A stretch of DNA of 64,000 nt from Hyphomicrobium sp. (GCA_016716675.1 JADJVG010000008.1:62001-126000); one strand, 5' to 3'. Shown: positions 21,275 through 32,400, counted from the first letter of the stretch. A program made the numbers and translations. Notes: generated from the sequence alone by a model not told the origin.

Positions 21275-23080
21275 TCAACCGCGTCCCGGCTGCTTGAGCG
21301 GCCGGGGCGGCTTGCGCATGAAGGCAGGAACGTTTTCAGCAAAGCCGACACCACGATCGCCACCCTGCTGCTGTTGCGGCTTTGGCGGCTGGTTGCGCGG
21401 CTTCTCGGAACGCTGCGGCTGGCTATTGCCACGCTCCGGCTTCGGCGCGTCGGTCCATGAATCGGCGCGCGGTTCGCGGTGCGGGCGCTCGCCGCGCGGC
21501 GCACGCTTGTCGGCGTCCCGCGGCTGTTGCTCGCTACGTGCCCGCCTCGGCTGGTCCTGCTTTGGCTGGTCTGTCCTCGGCTGGTCACTCCGAGGTTGGT
21601 CACTGCGCTCGTGGCGCGCCGGCCGCTCGTGCTGGCGTTCTGGACGCGGTGCATGAGGCTGTTCGGGCGCTACGGCAGTCTGCGGGGACGCTGGTTGCGC
21701 GCCAGTGCCTTCGGGCCGGTCGCGGCGCTCCTGGCGCGGACGCTCAGCACGTGCCGGCTGGTCGCTGCCCTCGGGACGCTCAGCGCGAGGCTGGCGCTCT
21801 GGGCGCTCGGGGCGTGGTCCGCGCTCCGGACGCGGCGTGCGGCTTTCGCCGCCGCCACGGGCTTCGCGGCCACGGGCGGGCGGTGCAGCGCTGCGACCAC
21901 CACGGCCGCGCTTGCGCTTGCCGGCGCCGGCAAAGTCTTCTTCTGTTGGCGGGTCGCCGAGCCAGACGGCGGTCTCGCCGGTGATCTTCTCGATGTCCTT
22001 GACGAACTTCAGATCATCGGGGCTGACGAGGGAGGCTGCATAGCCTTCCTTGCCGGCGCGGCCGGTGCGGCCAATGCGGTGTACGTAATCGTCGCCGGCC
22101 CATGGCAGGTCGAAGTTGAAAACGTGCGAGACGTCGGGAATGTCGAGGCCGCGTGCCGCGACGTCGGACGCCGCCAGCAACATGATCTCGCCGGCGCGGA
22201 ACTTATCGAGCGTCGCGGTGCGCGCGCTCTGTTCCATGTCGCCGTGCAGTGCGCCGGCATTGAAGCCATGCTTGGTCAGCGATTTATGCAGCACCGCCAC
22301 GTCGCGCTTGCGATTGCAGAAAATGATCGCGTTCTTGACGTTGCCGTTTTTGATGAGTTCGCGCAGCACTTCGCGCTTGGCGTAATCTTCGCCATCGGGG
22401 CAGAACTTGAAGCGCTGGGTAATGGTCTTTGCCGTCGTCGCGGGTCTGGCGACTTCAATCCGCAAAGGATCTTTCAGGAACTGGCTGACGAGGCGCGTGA
22501 TTTCCGGCGGCATGGTGGCCGAGAAGAACAGCGTCTGGCGGCGCGGTGGCAGCAGCTTGCAGATCTTTTCGATGTCGGGGATGAAGCCCATATCGAGCAT
22601 GCGGTCGGCTTCGTCGATCACCAGGATCTCGACGCCCATCAGCATGACGCGGCCACGTCCGAAATGATCGAGCAGGCGGCCGGGCGTCGCGATCAAAACA
22701 TCGACACCGCGGTCGAGCTTCTTGACTTGGTCGTCCATTGATACGCCGCCGATCAACAGCGCGACAGAGAGTTTGTGATTGATGCCGTATTTGTCGAAGC
22801 TCTGTTCGACCTGGGCGGCCAATTCACGCGTCGGCGCCAGGATCAGTGATCGCGGCATGCGGGCGCGCGCCCGGCCCGTTTCCAATCGCGTGATCATCGG
22901 CAGCACGAATGATGCGGTCTTGCCGGTGCCCGTCTGGGCGATACCGAGGACGTCACGACCGGTGACGGCGACGGGAATGGCGGCGGCTTGAATGGGCGTC
23001 GGACTGGCATATCCGGCGGTTGTGATTGCGGCCTGTACTTTGAGCGAAAGCCCCAAGTCAGCGAACGTCGTTGGTTCCAA
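21275..23080 (-). CDS. rhlE: DEAD-box RNA helicase (RhlE type) with long disordered tail
   Basis: 601-residue ATP-dependent RNA helicase for RNA remodelling and ribosome assembly. The Q motif (FADLGLSL with PTPIQ) lies near residues 6-31, Walker A AQTGTGKT at 48-55, DEAD at 156-159, SAT at 187-189, and the C-terminal RecA lobe ends with HRIGRTGRAGKEG. From about residue 390 on, some 210 residues are Arg-, Pro-, Glu- and Gln-rich with repeated RPER/RAERPE segments and no fold, a likely RNA-binding tail. RhlE is the closest group; the tail alone does not fix the subfamily. Confidence 0.93.
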   Translation of the reverse strand: MEPTTFADLGLSLKVQAAITTAGYASPTPIQAAAIPVAVTGRDVLGIAQTGTGKTASFVLPMITRLETGRARARMPRSLILAPTRELAAQVEQSFDKYGINHKLSVALLIGGVSMDDQVKKLDRGVDVLIATPGRLLDHFGRGRVMLMGVEILVIDEADRMLDMGFIPDIEKICKLLPPRRQTLFFSATMPPEITRLVSQFLKDPLRIEVARPATTAKTITQRFKFCPDGEDYAKREVLRELIKNGNVKNAIIFCNRKRDVAVLHKSLTKHGFNAGALHGDMEQSARTATLDKFRAGEIMLLAASDVAARGLDIPDVSHVFNFDLPWAGDDYVHRIGRTGRAGKEGYAASLVSPDDLKFVKDIEKITGETAVWLGDPPTEEDFAGAGKRKRGRGGRSAAPPARGREARGGGESRTPRPERGPRPERPERQPRAERPEGSDQPARAERPRQERRDRPEGTGAQPASPQTAVAPEQPHAPRPERQHERPARHERSDQPRSDQPRTDQPKQDQPRRARSEQQPRDADKRAPRGERPHREPRADSWTDAPKPERGNSQPQRSEKPRNQPPKPQQQQGGDRGVGFAENVPAFMRKPPRPLKQPGRG

Positions 23081-23447
23081 AAGACATCGTCTCCATCTGC
23101 ATACTCAGGCGCGCCCAATACCATCGCGCGATTTGCATCACGCAGCGGGGAGCATCGAACGAGAGCGCAGGGGGACACGTGCCGAAAAGGACAAAAGCCA
23201 AATGGGGAGAGATGGATCAAAAAAGCTTAAAGTAGCTCAAATCAATCCCCTGCGCTCCGGCACGCTTGGGTGCTCGCACACCTCGCCCGGCGACGCAAGG
23301 AAAACTCACGCAATCAGGGGCGTAATCTCGCTCAAAAGGCAGCAGAATTGCCGCACTGCGGCAGCTTTGGCGGCTCCGAGCGTGGCCAAATGGCAAGCGG
23401 GGTGGCATTGCTGCCACCCCGCGCCGATAAACCCTCGTGGATTGGGA
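23081..23447. other. Intergenic region between helicase and aquaporin genes
   Basis: No convincing gene. It should hold the promoter of the helicase gene at the left side and the 3' end of the aquaporin transcript at the right, including the hairpin listed at 23397-23422. Confidence 0.5.
23397..23422 (-). terminator. Perfect hairpin, likely aqpZ terminator
   Basis: 11-bp perfect stem GCGGGGTGGCA/TGCCACCCCGC with loop TTGC, 26 bp past the aquaporin stop. The tail on the minus strand (TTGCCATTT) has few Ts, so termination strength is uncertain. Confidence 0.6.
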
Positions 23448-24122
23448 TTACTCGTCCAGCAGCCAATTACCGAGCTTACCGCCGATCAAGCCGCCCAGGA
23501 TGGGGGCCGCCCAGAACAGCCAAACCTGTGCCAGCGGCTCGCCGCCCGCATAGAGCGCGGAGGCAAGGCTACGGGCCGGATTGACCGACGCATTCGAGAT
23601 CGGGATCGCCATCAGATGAATGGCCGAGAGCGTCAAGCCGATGGCGAGCGGCGCCAGAAGGCCAGGGCCGTTTTTACGGGTGACGCCCATGACAACGAGG
23701 ACCAGGAAGGCGGACAGAACGGTTTCGATCACGAAGACCTCGCCCATGGTCGCATGCAGCATTGACAGCGTGTCACCCCAGCCGTTGGCAGCGAACGTCG
23801 CGCCCGTATGACCGATGAGCGAGAACACGCCACATGCTGACGCCGCGCCGATAACCTGGGCGATGATGTAGCCTGGAGCGTCTGCAAGCGAGAAGCGCCC
23901 GCCTGCAACAAGCCCGAGCGTGATGGCAGGGTTATAGTGACCGCCCGAGACGTGGCCGATCGCGAAGATGGTTGCCATCACCGTGAAGCCGATGGACAGC
24001 GCGACGCCGATGATGCCGGCAGCGCCGGCTGGCGCACCGAACGAATAGAAGGCGGCGCCAAGTACCGCTGACATGAGCAGGAAGGTGCCGACGACCTCTG
24101 CCCCAAGCGCTTTGAGTTTCAT
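23448..24122 (-). CDS. aqpZ: Aquaporin Z (water channel)
   Basis: 224-residue MIP-family channel with six transmembrane helices and two half-helices. The two NPA motifs are GGHYNPAIT (about residue 63) and SVNPARS (about 181). The segment IHLMAIPISNASVNPARS closely matches AqpZ, including the selectivity-filter His and the Arg after the second NPA, pointing to water rather than glycerol. The usual Thr two residues before Ser-Val-Asn is Ala here. It is a single gene; the long upstream region likely holds its promoter. Confidence 0.93.
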   Translation of the reverse strand: MKLKALGAEVVGTFLLMSAVLGAAFYSFGAPAGAAGIIGVALSIGFTVMATIFAIGHVSGGHYNPAITLGLVAGGRFSLADAPGYIIAQVIGAASACGVFSLIGHTGATFAANGWGDTLSMLHATMGEVFVIETVLSAFLVLVVMGVTRKNGPGLLAPLAIGLTLSAIHLMAIPISNASVNPARSLASALYAGGEPLAQVWLFWAAPILGGLIGGKLGNWLLDE

Positions 24123-24445
24123 TGTACATTCCCCTGTTTCTAAGTCTTATGGATGCCTCGGCGACCCAGTGCGCCGTTGGTTTACTATCGTTTGCGACGC
24201 TACATGGAACTCCGCCGAATCGTCTCGCGTCCACGGGCGATGCTATGCGCCGGTACGCGGCGTCATTGACGCCTTGTCAGGAGAAAGACTTCTCATCCGA
24301 GATGGGCAATGATGCCTTCAGGGGCGTGCCCGCAGAGTGTGATGCGTGTTCAGATGTCTTGTTCGGCAATCCATGTTAGTCTGATGCGGACTCTTTGGGA
24401 CGCAGACGCGTTTAGTCAAGGATTTTTAACCTGGGAGGCATGGTC

Positions 24446-24625
24446 ATGCAGTACTCGGTTGGCTTACGTCTGAATGACAGATCAGGTCACGTTGTTGTCG
24501 ATGCTGAAGATGCGCTCATTGCCGCGCTGAAGGTGAAACAGGAGCGGCCTTCGGCTTTTATCACCTATGTCCGCCGTCAAAACAGACGCGGTGACAGTCG
24601 TCATCCAGCGCTCGCCATTGGCTAG
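24446..24625 (+). CDS. Small conserved-looking protein of unknown function
   Basis: 59-residue ORF with a good ribosome binding site (GGGAGG at 24433-24438, 7 bases ahead of ATG 24446). It begins MQYSVGLRLNDRSGHVVVDA and ends in a basic stretch (RRQNRRGDSRHP). The high share of charged residues, the regular alternation and the clear Shine-Dalgarno suggest a real gene. I do not recognise the family. Confidence 0.5.
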   Translation: MQYSVGLRLNDRSGHVVVDAEDALIAALKVKQERPSAFITYVRRQNRRGDSRHPALAIG

Positions 24626-24664
24626 ACGTAGCGCCTGCGCACCACTCTCGCCAAACGGCATCTC

Positions 24665-26563
24665 TTAGATGTCGAGGTCCTTGGCGAATGCCGCTCGCTC
24701 TTGAATGAAGCGGAAGCGGGCCTCTGGCTTCGAGCCCATCAGCGCATTGACGACCTCGCCGAGGCCGGAGCGTTCGCCTTCACCGATGGCGACGCGCAAA
24801 AGCTGGCGCTTTCTCACGTCCATCGTGGTCTCTTTGAGCTCAGCCGCGTTCATCTCGCCCAAGCCTTTGAAGCGACCGACCTTGACCGGCGGGTTAGCCT
24901 TGAACTCTTTGGCGATGAGTTGGTCGCGGTGTGCTTCATCGCGCGCATATAGCGATTTCGCGCCTTGCGTGATTTTGTAGAGCGGCGGCACGGCCAAGTA
25001 GAGATGGCCGTTTTCGATGAGCTCCGGCATCTCCTGATAGAAGAACGTGATCAGCAGCGCCGCAATGTGGGCGCCATCGACGTCGGCGTCGGTCATGATG
25101 ATCACGCGCTCATAGCGCAGATCTTCGTCGCGATATTTCGTGCCGGTGCCGCTGCCGAGTGCCTGGATGAGGTCGGAGATCAACTGGTTCTGAGAGAGTT
25201 TCGCTGACGATGCGTTGGCGACGTTGAGGATCTTGCCGCGCAACGGCAGGATGGCCTGGGTTTCGCGATCGCGCGCACTCTTGGCGCTACCACCAGCCGA
25301 GTCGCCCTCGACGATGAAGATTTCGGTGCCCACCGCCTGCTGGATCGAACAGTCGGATAGCTTGCCGGGAAGACGCAACTTACGCGTTGCCGATTGCCGG
25401 CCGACTTCTTTTTCGCGGCGGCGCTTGAGGCGTTCTTCGGATTGGTCGATGCACCATTCCAAGAGCTTCGTCGCCTGCTGCGGGCTGTCCGCCAGCCAGT
25501 GATCGAAGGCATCGCGAACGGCGGTTTCAACGATCTTGGTCGCTTCGACGGTGGCGAGTTTGTCCTTGGTCTGGCCCTGGAATTCAGGTTCGCGAATGAA
25601 TACCGACAGCATCGCCGCCGCCGTTCCCATCACGTCTTCCGAGGTGATCTGCACGGCCTTCTTGCTGCCGGTAAGTTCGCCATAGGCGCGCAAACCCTTG
25701 TAGAGCGCTTGCCGCAAACCGTTTTCGTGCGTGCCGCCTTCGCCCGTCGGAATGGTGTTGCAATACGAGGTTGAGAAGCCGTCTTCGTCGGAGATCCAGG
25801 CGCATGCCCATTCGACGGAGCCGTGGCCGCCGTCTTTTTCGATGCGGCCCGCGAATGGATCGCACTTCCAGCGGATTTCAACACCGCCGAACAAATACGC
25901 CTTCGAGCGCGCCATTTTCATCAGGCGGGCAGGCTTGAATGCGGCGCCCTTGCCGAAGATCTTTTCGTCCGGCTTGAAGCGCACTTTGGTGCCGCGCCGG
26001 TTCATGATCGAGCCGAGCTTCTCGAGCTTGGTCTGCGGTTCGCCGCGCGAAAACACCATGCGGTAGAGCTGTTGATCGCGCGCCACCTGCACTTCAAGCA
26101 GTTCCGACAGCGCGTTGACGACCGACACGCCGACGCCGTGCAAGCCGCCTGACGTATTGTAAGCCTTGCTGTCGAATTTTCCGCCCGCATGCAGCACCGT
26201 CAACACGACTTCGAGGGCGCTCTTGTTCTTGAATTTGGGATGCGGCCCGACCGGGATGCCGCGACCGTTGTCGGTGACGGACAGAAAACCGTCGGTTGCG
26301 AGTTCGACTTCGATCCACGTGGCGTGGCCCGCCACCGCCTCGTCCATCGAGTTATCGATGACTTCCGCGAACAGGTGGTGCATGGCCTTTTCGTCGGTGC
26401 CGCCGATGTACATGCCGGGGCGGCGGCGCACCGGCTCAAGGCCTTCAAGCACTTCAATGTCTTGCTCGCTGTAGCCGGAGGCTTCAACGGGCTTGCGGGC
26501 ACGCGACGATTTCTCGGTCATTTCGCTCTCAAAATCAAACAGGTCGGTTTGCGGTTTGGCCAT
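24665..26563 (-). CDS. parE: DNA topoisomerase IV subunit B
   Basis: ATPase subunit of topoisomerase IV, which with ParC decatenates daughter chromosomes. ATG 26563 gives MAKPQTDLFDFESEM and a protein of about 632 residues; a longer in-frame extension to 26623 lacks support. The GHKL ATPase shows EVIDNSMDEAVAG, VTDNGRGIPVGPHPKF and TSGGLHGVGVSVVNALS. The TOPRIM domain shows IVEGDSAGGSAKSARDR and IMTDADVDGAHI. IRWKCDP in the transducer and the QAL/GTGTKY region fit ParE rather than GyrB. Confidence 0.95.
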   Translation of the reverse strand: MAKPQTDLFDFESEMTEKSSRARKPVEASGYSEQDIEVLEGLEPVRRRPGMYIGGTDEKAMHHLFAEVIDNSMDEAVAGHATWIEVELATDGFLSVTDNGRGIPVGPHPKFKNKSALEVVLTVLHAGGKFDSKAYNTSGGLHGVGVSVVNALSELLEVQVARDQQLYRMVFSRGEPQTKLEKLGSIMNRRGTKVRFKPDEKIFGKGAAFKPARLMKMARSKAYLFGGVEIRWKCDPFAGRIEKDGGHGSVEWACAWISDEDGFSTSYCNTIPTGEGGTHENGLRQALYKGLRAYGELTGSKKAVQITSEDVMGTAAAMLSVFIREPEFQGQTKDKLATVEATKIVETAVRDAFDHWLADSPQQATKLLEWCIDQSEERLKRRREKEVGRQSATRKLRLPGKLSDCSIQQAVGTEIFIVEGDSAGGSAKSARDRETQAILPLRGKILNVANASSAKLSQNQLISDLIQALGSGTGTKYRDEDLRYERVIIMTDADVDGAHIAALLITFFYQEMPELIENGHLYLAVPPLYKITQGAKSLYARDEAHRDQLIAKEFKANPPVKVGRFKGLGEMNAAELKETTMDVRKRQLLRVAIGEGERSGLGEVVNALMGSKPEARFRFIQERAAFAKDLDI

Positions 26564-27525
26564 GCGTGGTCTCAATCGGCGAGCGTTATGCAGCGCGTCG
26601 GATAGCTCGAACGCGGCAGGCAACGCGAAGCACGGATGCCGCGCAGGCGAATCTGGATTGCTCTCTTATAGCGCGTTCGCCGCCGGGACCACCACGCCGA
26701 TCGCGTCTGTGGCACTAACGACACGGGAAATGCTCTGAGCAGCTTGAAATTTCACCATTAATTCCAAGGGTTGAGTGCTTGATCCGGGAAGCGCGCGGAG
26801 ATCGCCGTGCCGCATGTATCGTATTTTCCACTCGGGCAACAGGCACGCGGGCCCCTAATGATTCGGATTTGCCGCTTCCGGTCAAAGCGCAAGTAGCGCG
26901 CCAATACTCATTTTGATCAAATCCGAAATGAAGCGGAAACCAACACTTGGTCAACCACATCTTAAGGGAACGCTGTGGTTAAGCGACCATTGCGAATATC
27001 GGTGCGTTTAGAGCGGCGCCCTTGGGTTTTTGGGAACGATACGGGCCTTTGGGCGACGCACGACTCGAGCGGGAAAATCGGACGGTTGGCGGGTGCTGAT
27101 TTTGGCAACCGGCAGGAGTGGACGCGTTTTCACGTTCGGGAGTTGTGGCGATGCCGAGACGCGCATTTTTGAAATATTTTCCGCTCGTTGCCAATTGCAT
27201 GGTGCGATGGCTGGCAGCAGGGCTGGCGTGTGCTGCGAGGCTTGAGGCCCACATTGCAAAGCGCAATGTCATTATGAGCGACGTGTTCGGGGCGGATGTG
27301 TTTTTCGCGCGCGCGGCAACGCCGCTCAATCCGCCAAGCCAAAAGCCCGCAAGCGATGCCTGCGCGCGCTGGGATGCGGCCCTTGATTTCGAGTCGCCGC
27401 CAACTGCTATGCTGCATGACGCCGAGAGCGTACTGCCGCCGCCGCTTTTTCTGTGCCGTTCAAAGCCGGAACAGGCGGATGAGGCCGCGCGCGTGACGTA
27501 ATCTGCCTTCCGCATCCGCTGGCGG
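26564..27525. other. Poorly coding region between parE and an interrupted ORF
   Basis: About 960 bp with no recognisable gene. One plus-strand ORF, ATG 27151 to 27501 (about 116 residues, starting MPRRAFLKYFPLVANC), could be translated but has no clear ribosome binding site or family; a minus-strand ORF covers the same bases. The left side should hold the parE promoter. The reading frame of the ORF at 27151 continues, after its stop, in phase with the next interrupted gene. Confidence 0.35.
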
Positions 27526-28392
27526 ATGATAGCCATCGCGGCCTGCTTGCTGGTCGTCTAAATCGGCGCAGGCCAGTCGGATCCACTGGCGCCGTCAACG
27601 CCGCCGCAAATTCGTAATCTTGCAGCCGACGCGCTGGCCGACACGTTTTCCGGCGGGCCGTCTCGAACCATGGCGGCGGCGGAAGTTAGCGCTGTGTATG
27701 ACGACGCGCGGCTGCATTTTGCGCCCCGCTTGGCGCGCTTCTATGCCAGCAACGTCTCGACAACGGGATCAGTCTCAGCGCAACCCATAAACGCCGAAAC
27801 AAGCGACAGCGCGCCGCCCGATGATGAGGCATCCGGCTTGAACCCGAATGACGCCGCACTGTCGCTGTCGCGCGAGACAGCGCTCGTCATGATCCGTAAT
27901 TTGCCTGAAGGTGCGCGACTGTCGGTGGGGACGCGTGTCTCGCCGACCGACTGGGCGTTGTCGTCCGGCGATCTGAAATCGATCGTCGTGACATTGCCCG
28001 ATAATCGAAACGCGCCGGTCCGCGCCATGATCGAAGTCTTCGCGATGTCTGGAGCACCCGCCGGAACGATGTCCGTGGAAATTCGCGAGCAGGAGAGCGG
28101 CCCGCAGCAGGCGTCAACGCCGCGGCGTGCCAAGGTCTACCGGACGGCCGCTGGTAAACCGGCGTCGCAAAAGCGGCGCACCAAGCCGCTTGCTGCCAGC
28201 CAACAGACGGGCAACGTCAACGCCGCGCCGACCAGCCCCGCAACTCAGCAAATCCAGGTGCAACTGCCGTTTTTACCTGGACCGCACAGCGCCAAGCCGC
28301 CGCCCGGCACAACCGTCGGTCAGCAAATCCTCATCAATCTCGGTGTGCCTGTGAGCCCACCTGTTGCGGTTGGTTTCGCCCAGAACAATTGA
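27526..28392 (+). CDS. Pro/Ala-rich probable exported protein of unknown function, in-frame stop
   Basis: The open part from ATG 27670 codes for 240 residues rich in Ala, Pro, Ser and Thr. It has a central beta-rich stretch (ALVMIRNLPEGARLSVGTRV and NAPVRAMIEVFAMSG) and a Lys/Arg-rich linker. The same frame extends upstream to ATG 27526, giving MIAIAACLLVV, then TAA at 27559-27561, then IGAGQSDPLAPSTPPQIRN. The upstream part looks like a signal peptide core broken by one stop codon. The start may be 27526 with a base error, or 27670 in a decayed gene. No family recognised. Confidence 0.45.
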
Positions 28393-28413
28393 TGTGCGGT
28401 CTTGCTCTCGCTG

Positions 28414-29301
28414 TTACCCGGCGCGAACATTGTCGATCAGCCGCGTCTTGCCGAGGCGAACGGCGGACAGCACGCGCAACGGCACGCCGCCGTAGCGCTC
28501 GACCTTGCCGAGCGTTTCCGCGTCGCGAACTTCGACGTAATCGACGGCTGAAAAACCAGCGGCCAGCAATTTGCGCTTGGCCTCGGTCGTACCCGCCGGA
28601 ATATCGGCGCCCTTGCCGACATCCTCGGCAAGCGCCGACAAAACCGCATTCAGCACCGGCGCGATGGCGCGTTCTTCCGCTGACAAATAGGCGTTGCGCG
28701 ATGAGAGCGCCAAGCCATCGTCGGCACGTTTTGTCGGTGCGCCGATGATTTTCAACGGAAGATCGAGATCGCGGACCATCTGCTTCAGCACGCACAATTG
28801 CTGGTAGTCTTTCTCGCCAAAGATCGCGAGATCGGGCGTCACTTGCGAAAACAGCTTACAGCAAACGGTGGCGACACCGCCGAAGTGATGCGGTCGGATC
28901 GCGCCTTCCATGTCTTCAGCCGCCGAGCCCGGAAGCACGCCGGTCGAAAAGCCGGGTGGATACATCTCTTCGACCGCCGGAGACCAGACCAGATCGGCGT
29001 GGGCATCGGCCAACTTGGCGAGATCGCCAGCCTCGTCGCGTGGATAGCGGGCAAGGTCTTCGGTCGGCGCAAACTGGGTGGGATTGACGAAAATCGAGAC
29101 GACCACCCGGTCGGCTTGTTTTTTCCCCAGTTTGACCAGCCCGATGTGGCCGTCATGCAGTGCGCCCATGGTCGGCACCAGCGCGATGCTTCTGCCGGCT
29201 TCACGCCACTTCGCCACCTGCTTGCGCAAGTCCTTGACCGTGCGGGAAATCTTCAACGCTTTGCCCAACGTGTGACCTTTCTGCTCGTCCGATATCTTCA
29301 C
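28414..29301 (-). CDS. panC: Pantothenate synthetase
   Basis: ATP-dependent ligase joining pantoate and beta-alanine to make pantothenate for coenzyme A. It is 295 residues, normal length plus a short leader. The nucleotide-binding motif is PTMGALHDGHIGLV; further hallmarks are VVSIFVNPTQFAP, DLAIFGEKDYQQL and the KMSKS-like LALSSRNAYLS. It is convergent with the upstream unknown ORF; panB is not in the window. Confidence 0.96.
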   Translation of the reverse strand: MKISDEQKGHTLGKALKISRTVKDLRKQVAKWREAGRSIALVPTMGALHDGHIGLVKLGKKQADRVVVSIFVNPTQFAPTEDLARYPRDEAGDLAKLADAHADLVWSPAVEEMYPPGFSTGVLPGSAAEDMEGAIRPHHFGGVATVCCKLFSQVTPDLAIFGEKDYQQLCVLKQMVRDLDLPLKIIGAPTKRADDGLALSSRNAYLSAEERAIAPVLNAVLSALAEDVGKGADIPAGTTEAKRKLLAAGFSAVDYVEVRDAETLGKVERYGGVPLRVLSAVRLGKTRLIDNVRAG

Positions 29302-29430
29302 CCGTGCCCCGGCGCCGCGAATCCGTCAAGGGTGCTGTGCAGCGCGCGCCCCGGACGCCTATATCTGCTATAGAGAACCGGAGTTTCGAATCGTGTGCGT
29401 TCTCGGCATTTGATTTTTTCGGGATTGACC

Positions 29431-32400
29431 ATGGTTGCGGCATTGCGGCGTGACGACTTGAGCGGAACACGGGGCTTGCCCCCTCGCGATGAGATCGCTG
29501 CACACTATCTAATGGACGAGCAGCGGCTCGTCGGGGCGTTGATCGAGCGCGCTGTTTTCACGGAAGACGAACGCCGCCGCGCGCAGGATGCTGCGCGCCG
29601 CCTCGTGCACGCAACGCGCGCCAATAAAGCCGAGTTCTCCGGCATTGATGCGTTCATGCACGAATATGGCCTCTCAACCGATGAGGGCGTCATTTTGATG
29701 TGTCTTGCGGAAGCGCTGCTGCGCATTCCCGACACCGATACGGCCAATCAGTTCATCGCTGATAAAATCTCAGGCGGCGCCTGGGAGAAACATCTCGGCG
29801 CGTCCGATAGCTTGTTCGTCAACGCTTCGACCTGGGGGCTGATGCTCTCTGGCCGGTTGGTCAAGCTTCGCGACGCCAAGGGCTCCAATCCGTTCCAGGC
29901 GATGAAGCGCCTCGTCGCGCGCACGGGCGAGCCGACCATTCGCGTGGCGGTGCGCCAGGCGGTGAAATTGCTCGGCGATCAGTTCGTGCTCGGAACCACC
30001 ATCGAATCGGCGCTGCAGCGCGCCAAAGCCCTTGAAGCCAAGGGCTATCGGTTCTCGTATGACATGCTGGGCGAAGCGGCCCGCTCGGAACAGGATGCGG
30101 AGCGTTATTTCCAGCGCTACATGACGGCGATCGACGCGGTTGGCGCGGCAGCCGGGCCGATGACCGCCACAAACGCCGACGCAATTTTCGTGCGCCCGTC
30201 GATCTCGGTGAAGTTGTCGGCGCTGCACCCGCGCTTCGAACCCGGCAAAGAGCGCCGCCTGCAATCGGAACTGGCGCCGCTGCTGCTGACGCTGGCCCGC
30301 GCCGCGCGGTCGAAAGGCCTTGGCCTGACGATCGACGCCGAAGAGCAGGACCGGCTGGATCTGACAGCGGCGCTGTTTGGAGAGACGCTGCTGCACCCGG
30401 TTCTTGACGGTTGGAACGGGCTCGGTCTCGCGGTGCAGGCTTACGGCAAGCGCGCCGTGCCGATGCTGCGCTGGATCCGCCGTCTCTCGGAGCAATCCGG
30501 CAAGCGCGTTCCCGTTCGTCTCGTCAAAGGCGCCTATTGGGACAGCGAAATCAAATGGGCGCAGGAGCGCGGACTGGAAGACTATCCGGTGTTCTCGCGC
30601 AAGCTGCACACTGATGTGTCTTATCTCGCCGCCATGCGCCTGCTGCTATCAAATCCGACCGCATTCTTTCCGCAGTTTGCGACGCATAACGCACACACAG
30701 TTGCCTCCGCGAGCGTCGCTGGCGGTTCGGCTGAGTTCGAATATCAGCGTCTGCATGGTATGGGCGAAGCGCTCTACCAAGAAGTGCTCGGAGGCGGAAA
30801 ATCGACGCGCGCCTGCCGCATCTACGCGCCTGTCGGCGGGCACGAGGACTTGCTCGGGTATCTCGTCCGCCGCCTGCTGGAAAATGGCGCTAACACCTCG
30901 TTCGTCAACCGCATCGCGGATGACGAGGCGCCTGTCGCCGACATTATCGCGGACCCCGTCGAGATTGCAGAGCGCGAGCACGTCGAAGGCAGCAAAGTCA
31001 GCCTGCTGGAGCGCCCGCGCGATCTCTACTGGCCAGACCGCAAGGCGAGCGCAGGTCTTGCCCTCACTGAGGCGAGCGTGCGCCATCCGCTGCTCGACGA
31101 GATCGCCAGGACGTTGAGCACGCCGTTCGCTGCGGGTCCGATCGTCGATGGTAAGCCGACGATTGGCGGCGATACGGCGACCCTTGTGATGTCGCCGCAT
31201 GACAAGCGCGAGCGCGTCGGGTCGCTGCGGCTCGCGACACCCGGGCAGTTGGATGACGCCATCACGTCGGCGACCGCCGCCGTCCACAGCTGGGACATGA
31301 CGCCCGCCGCCGAGCGCGCACGCATCTTGACGCTTGCCGCCGATCTCTACGAGCGCGACCGGGCTAAACTGATGGCGGCGATCGTGCGCGAAGCAGGCAA
31401 AACGCTGGAAGCCGCGCAATCGGAAATTCGCGAAGCCGTCGATTACTTGCGCTATTACGCCAATGAAGCGCGGCGCCTGTTTTCGGAGCCGATCTTGCTC
31501 AAAGGGCCGACGGGCGAAGAGAATACCTTGACACTGCGCGCACGCGGACCGTTTGCGTGCATCAGCCCGTGGAATTTCCCGCTGGCGATTTTTACCGGCC
31601 AAGTGGCCGCCGCGCTGGCGGCCGGCAATTCGGTCATTGCCAAGCCGGCAGAACAGACACCGATTACGGCGTTTCTGGCGGTCCAGTTGTTGCTTGAAGC
31701 CGGTATCCCGGCGGGTGTGCTGCACCTCGTGACAGGTGGCGGCAAATTGGGCGAGGCGCTCATCAAAGATGTGCGCGTGCAAGGCGTCGTCTTCACCGGC
31801 TCGAACGAGACGGCGCGCGCCATTCAGAAAACGCTGCTCGATCGGCGCGGCGCCATTGTGCCCTTCATTGCCGAGACCGGCGGCATGAATGCAATGATCG
31901 CGGATTCGTCCGCGCTTCCCGAGCAAGTGGTGCGCGACGCAGTGCGCTCTGCCTTTGATAGCGCCGGTCAGCGCTGCTCGGCAGCGCGCATTCTGTTTGT
32001 GCAAACCGATGCGGCACCGCGCGTCAAAGCCATGCTGACGGGAGCCATCGAAGCGCTCGATGTCGGTGATCCGCTCGATTACGCCACCGATATTGGCCCC
32101 GTCATTGACGATGCCGCCCAGGACCTGCTCGAAGGCCATAAGGTTCGCATGCAGCGCGAGGGCCGCGAGTTGATCGACGTGGCGATGCCGGAGGCCTGCC
32201 GCGCGGGGACCTATGGCACGCCGGCACTCTATGAGATCGATCGCATCGACCGGCTGCCGGGCGAAGTATTCGGTCCAATCCTGCATCTCGTGCGCTTCGA
32301 ACGCGGCAGGCTCGATGCCGTGATCGCGTCGTTGAATGCAACGGGGTACGGGCTGACACTCGGGCTCCATAGCCGGATCGAAGCCGTAGCCGACTACGTG

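Noticed and set aside
21479..22741. 420-residue plus-strand ORF
   Set aside because: Antisense to the DEAD-box helicase and its repetitive tail, which produces long open frames on the other strand.
26979..27536. 185-residue minus-strand ORF between parE and panC
   Set aside because: Overlaps a rival plus-strand frame, has no Shine-Dalgarno and a biased Ser/Ala/Arg composition; neither frame is recognised.
29370..29400. Possible tRNA T-arm (GTTTCGAATC) ahead of putA
   Set aside because: No acceptor or anticodon stem can be drawn around it.
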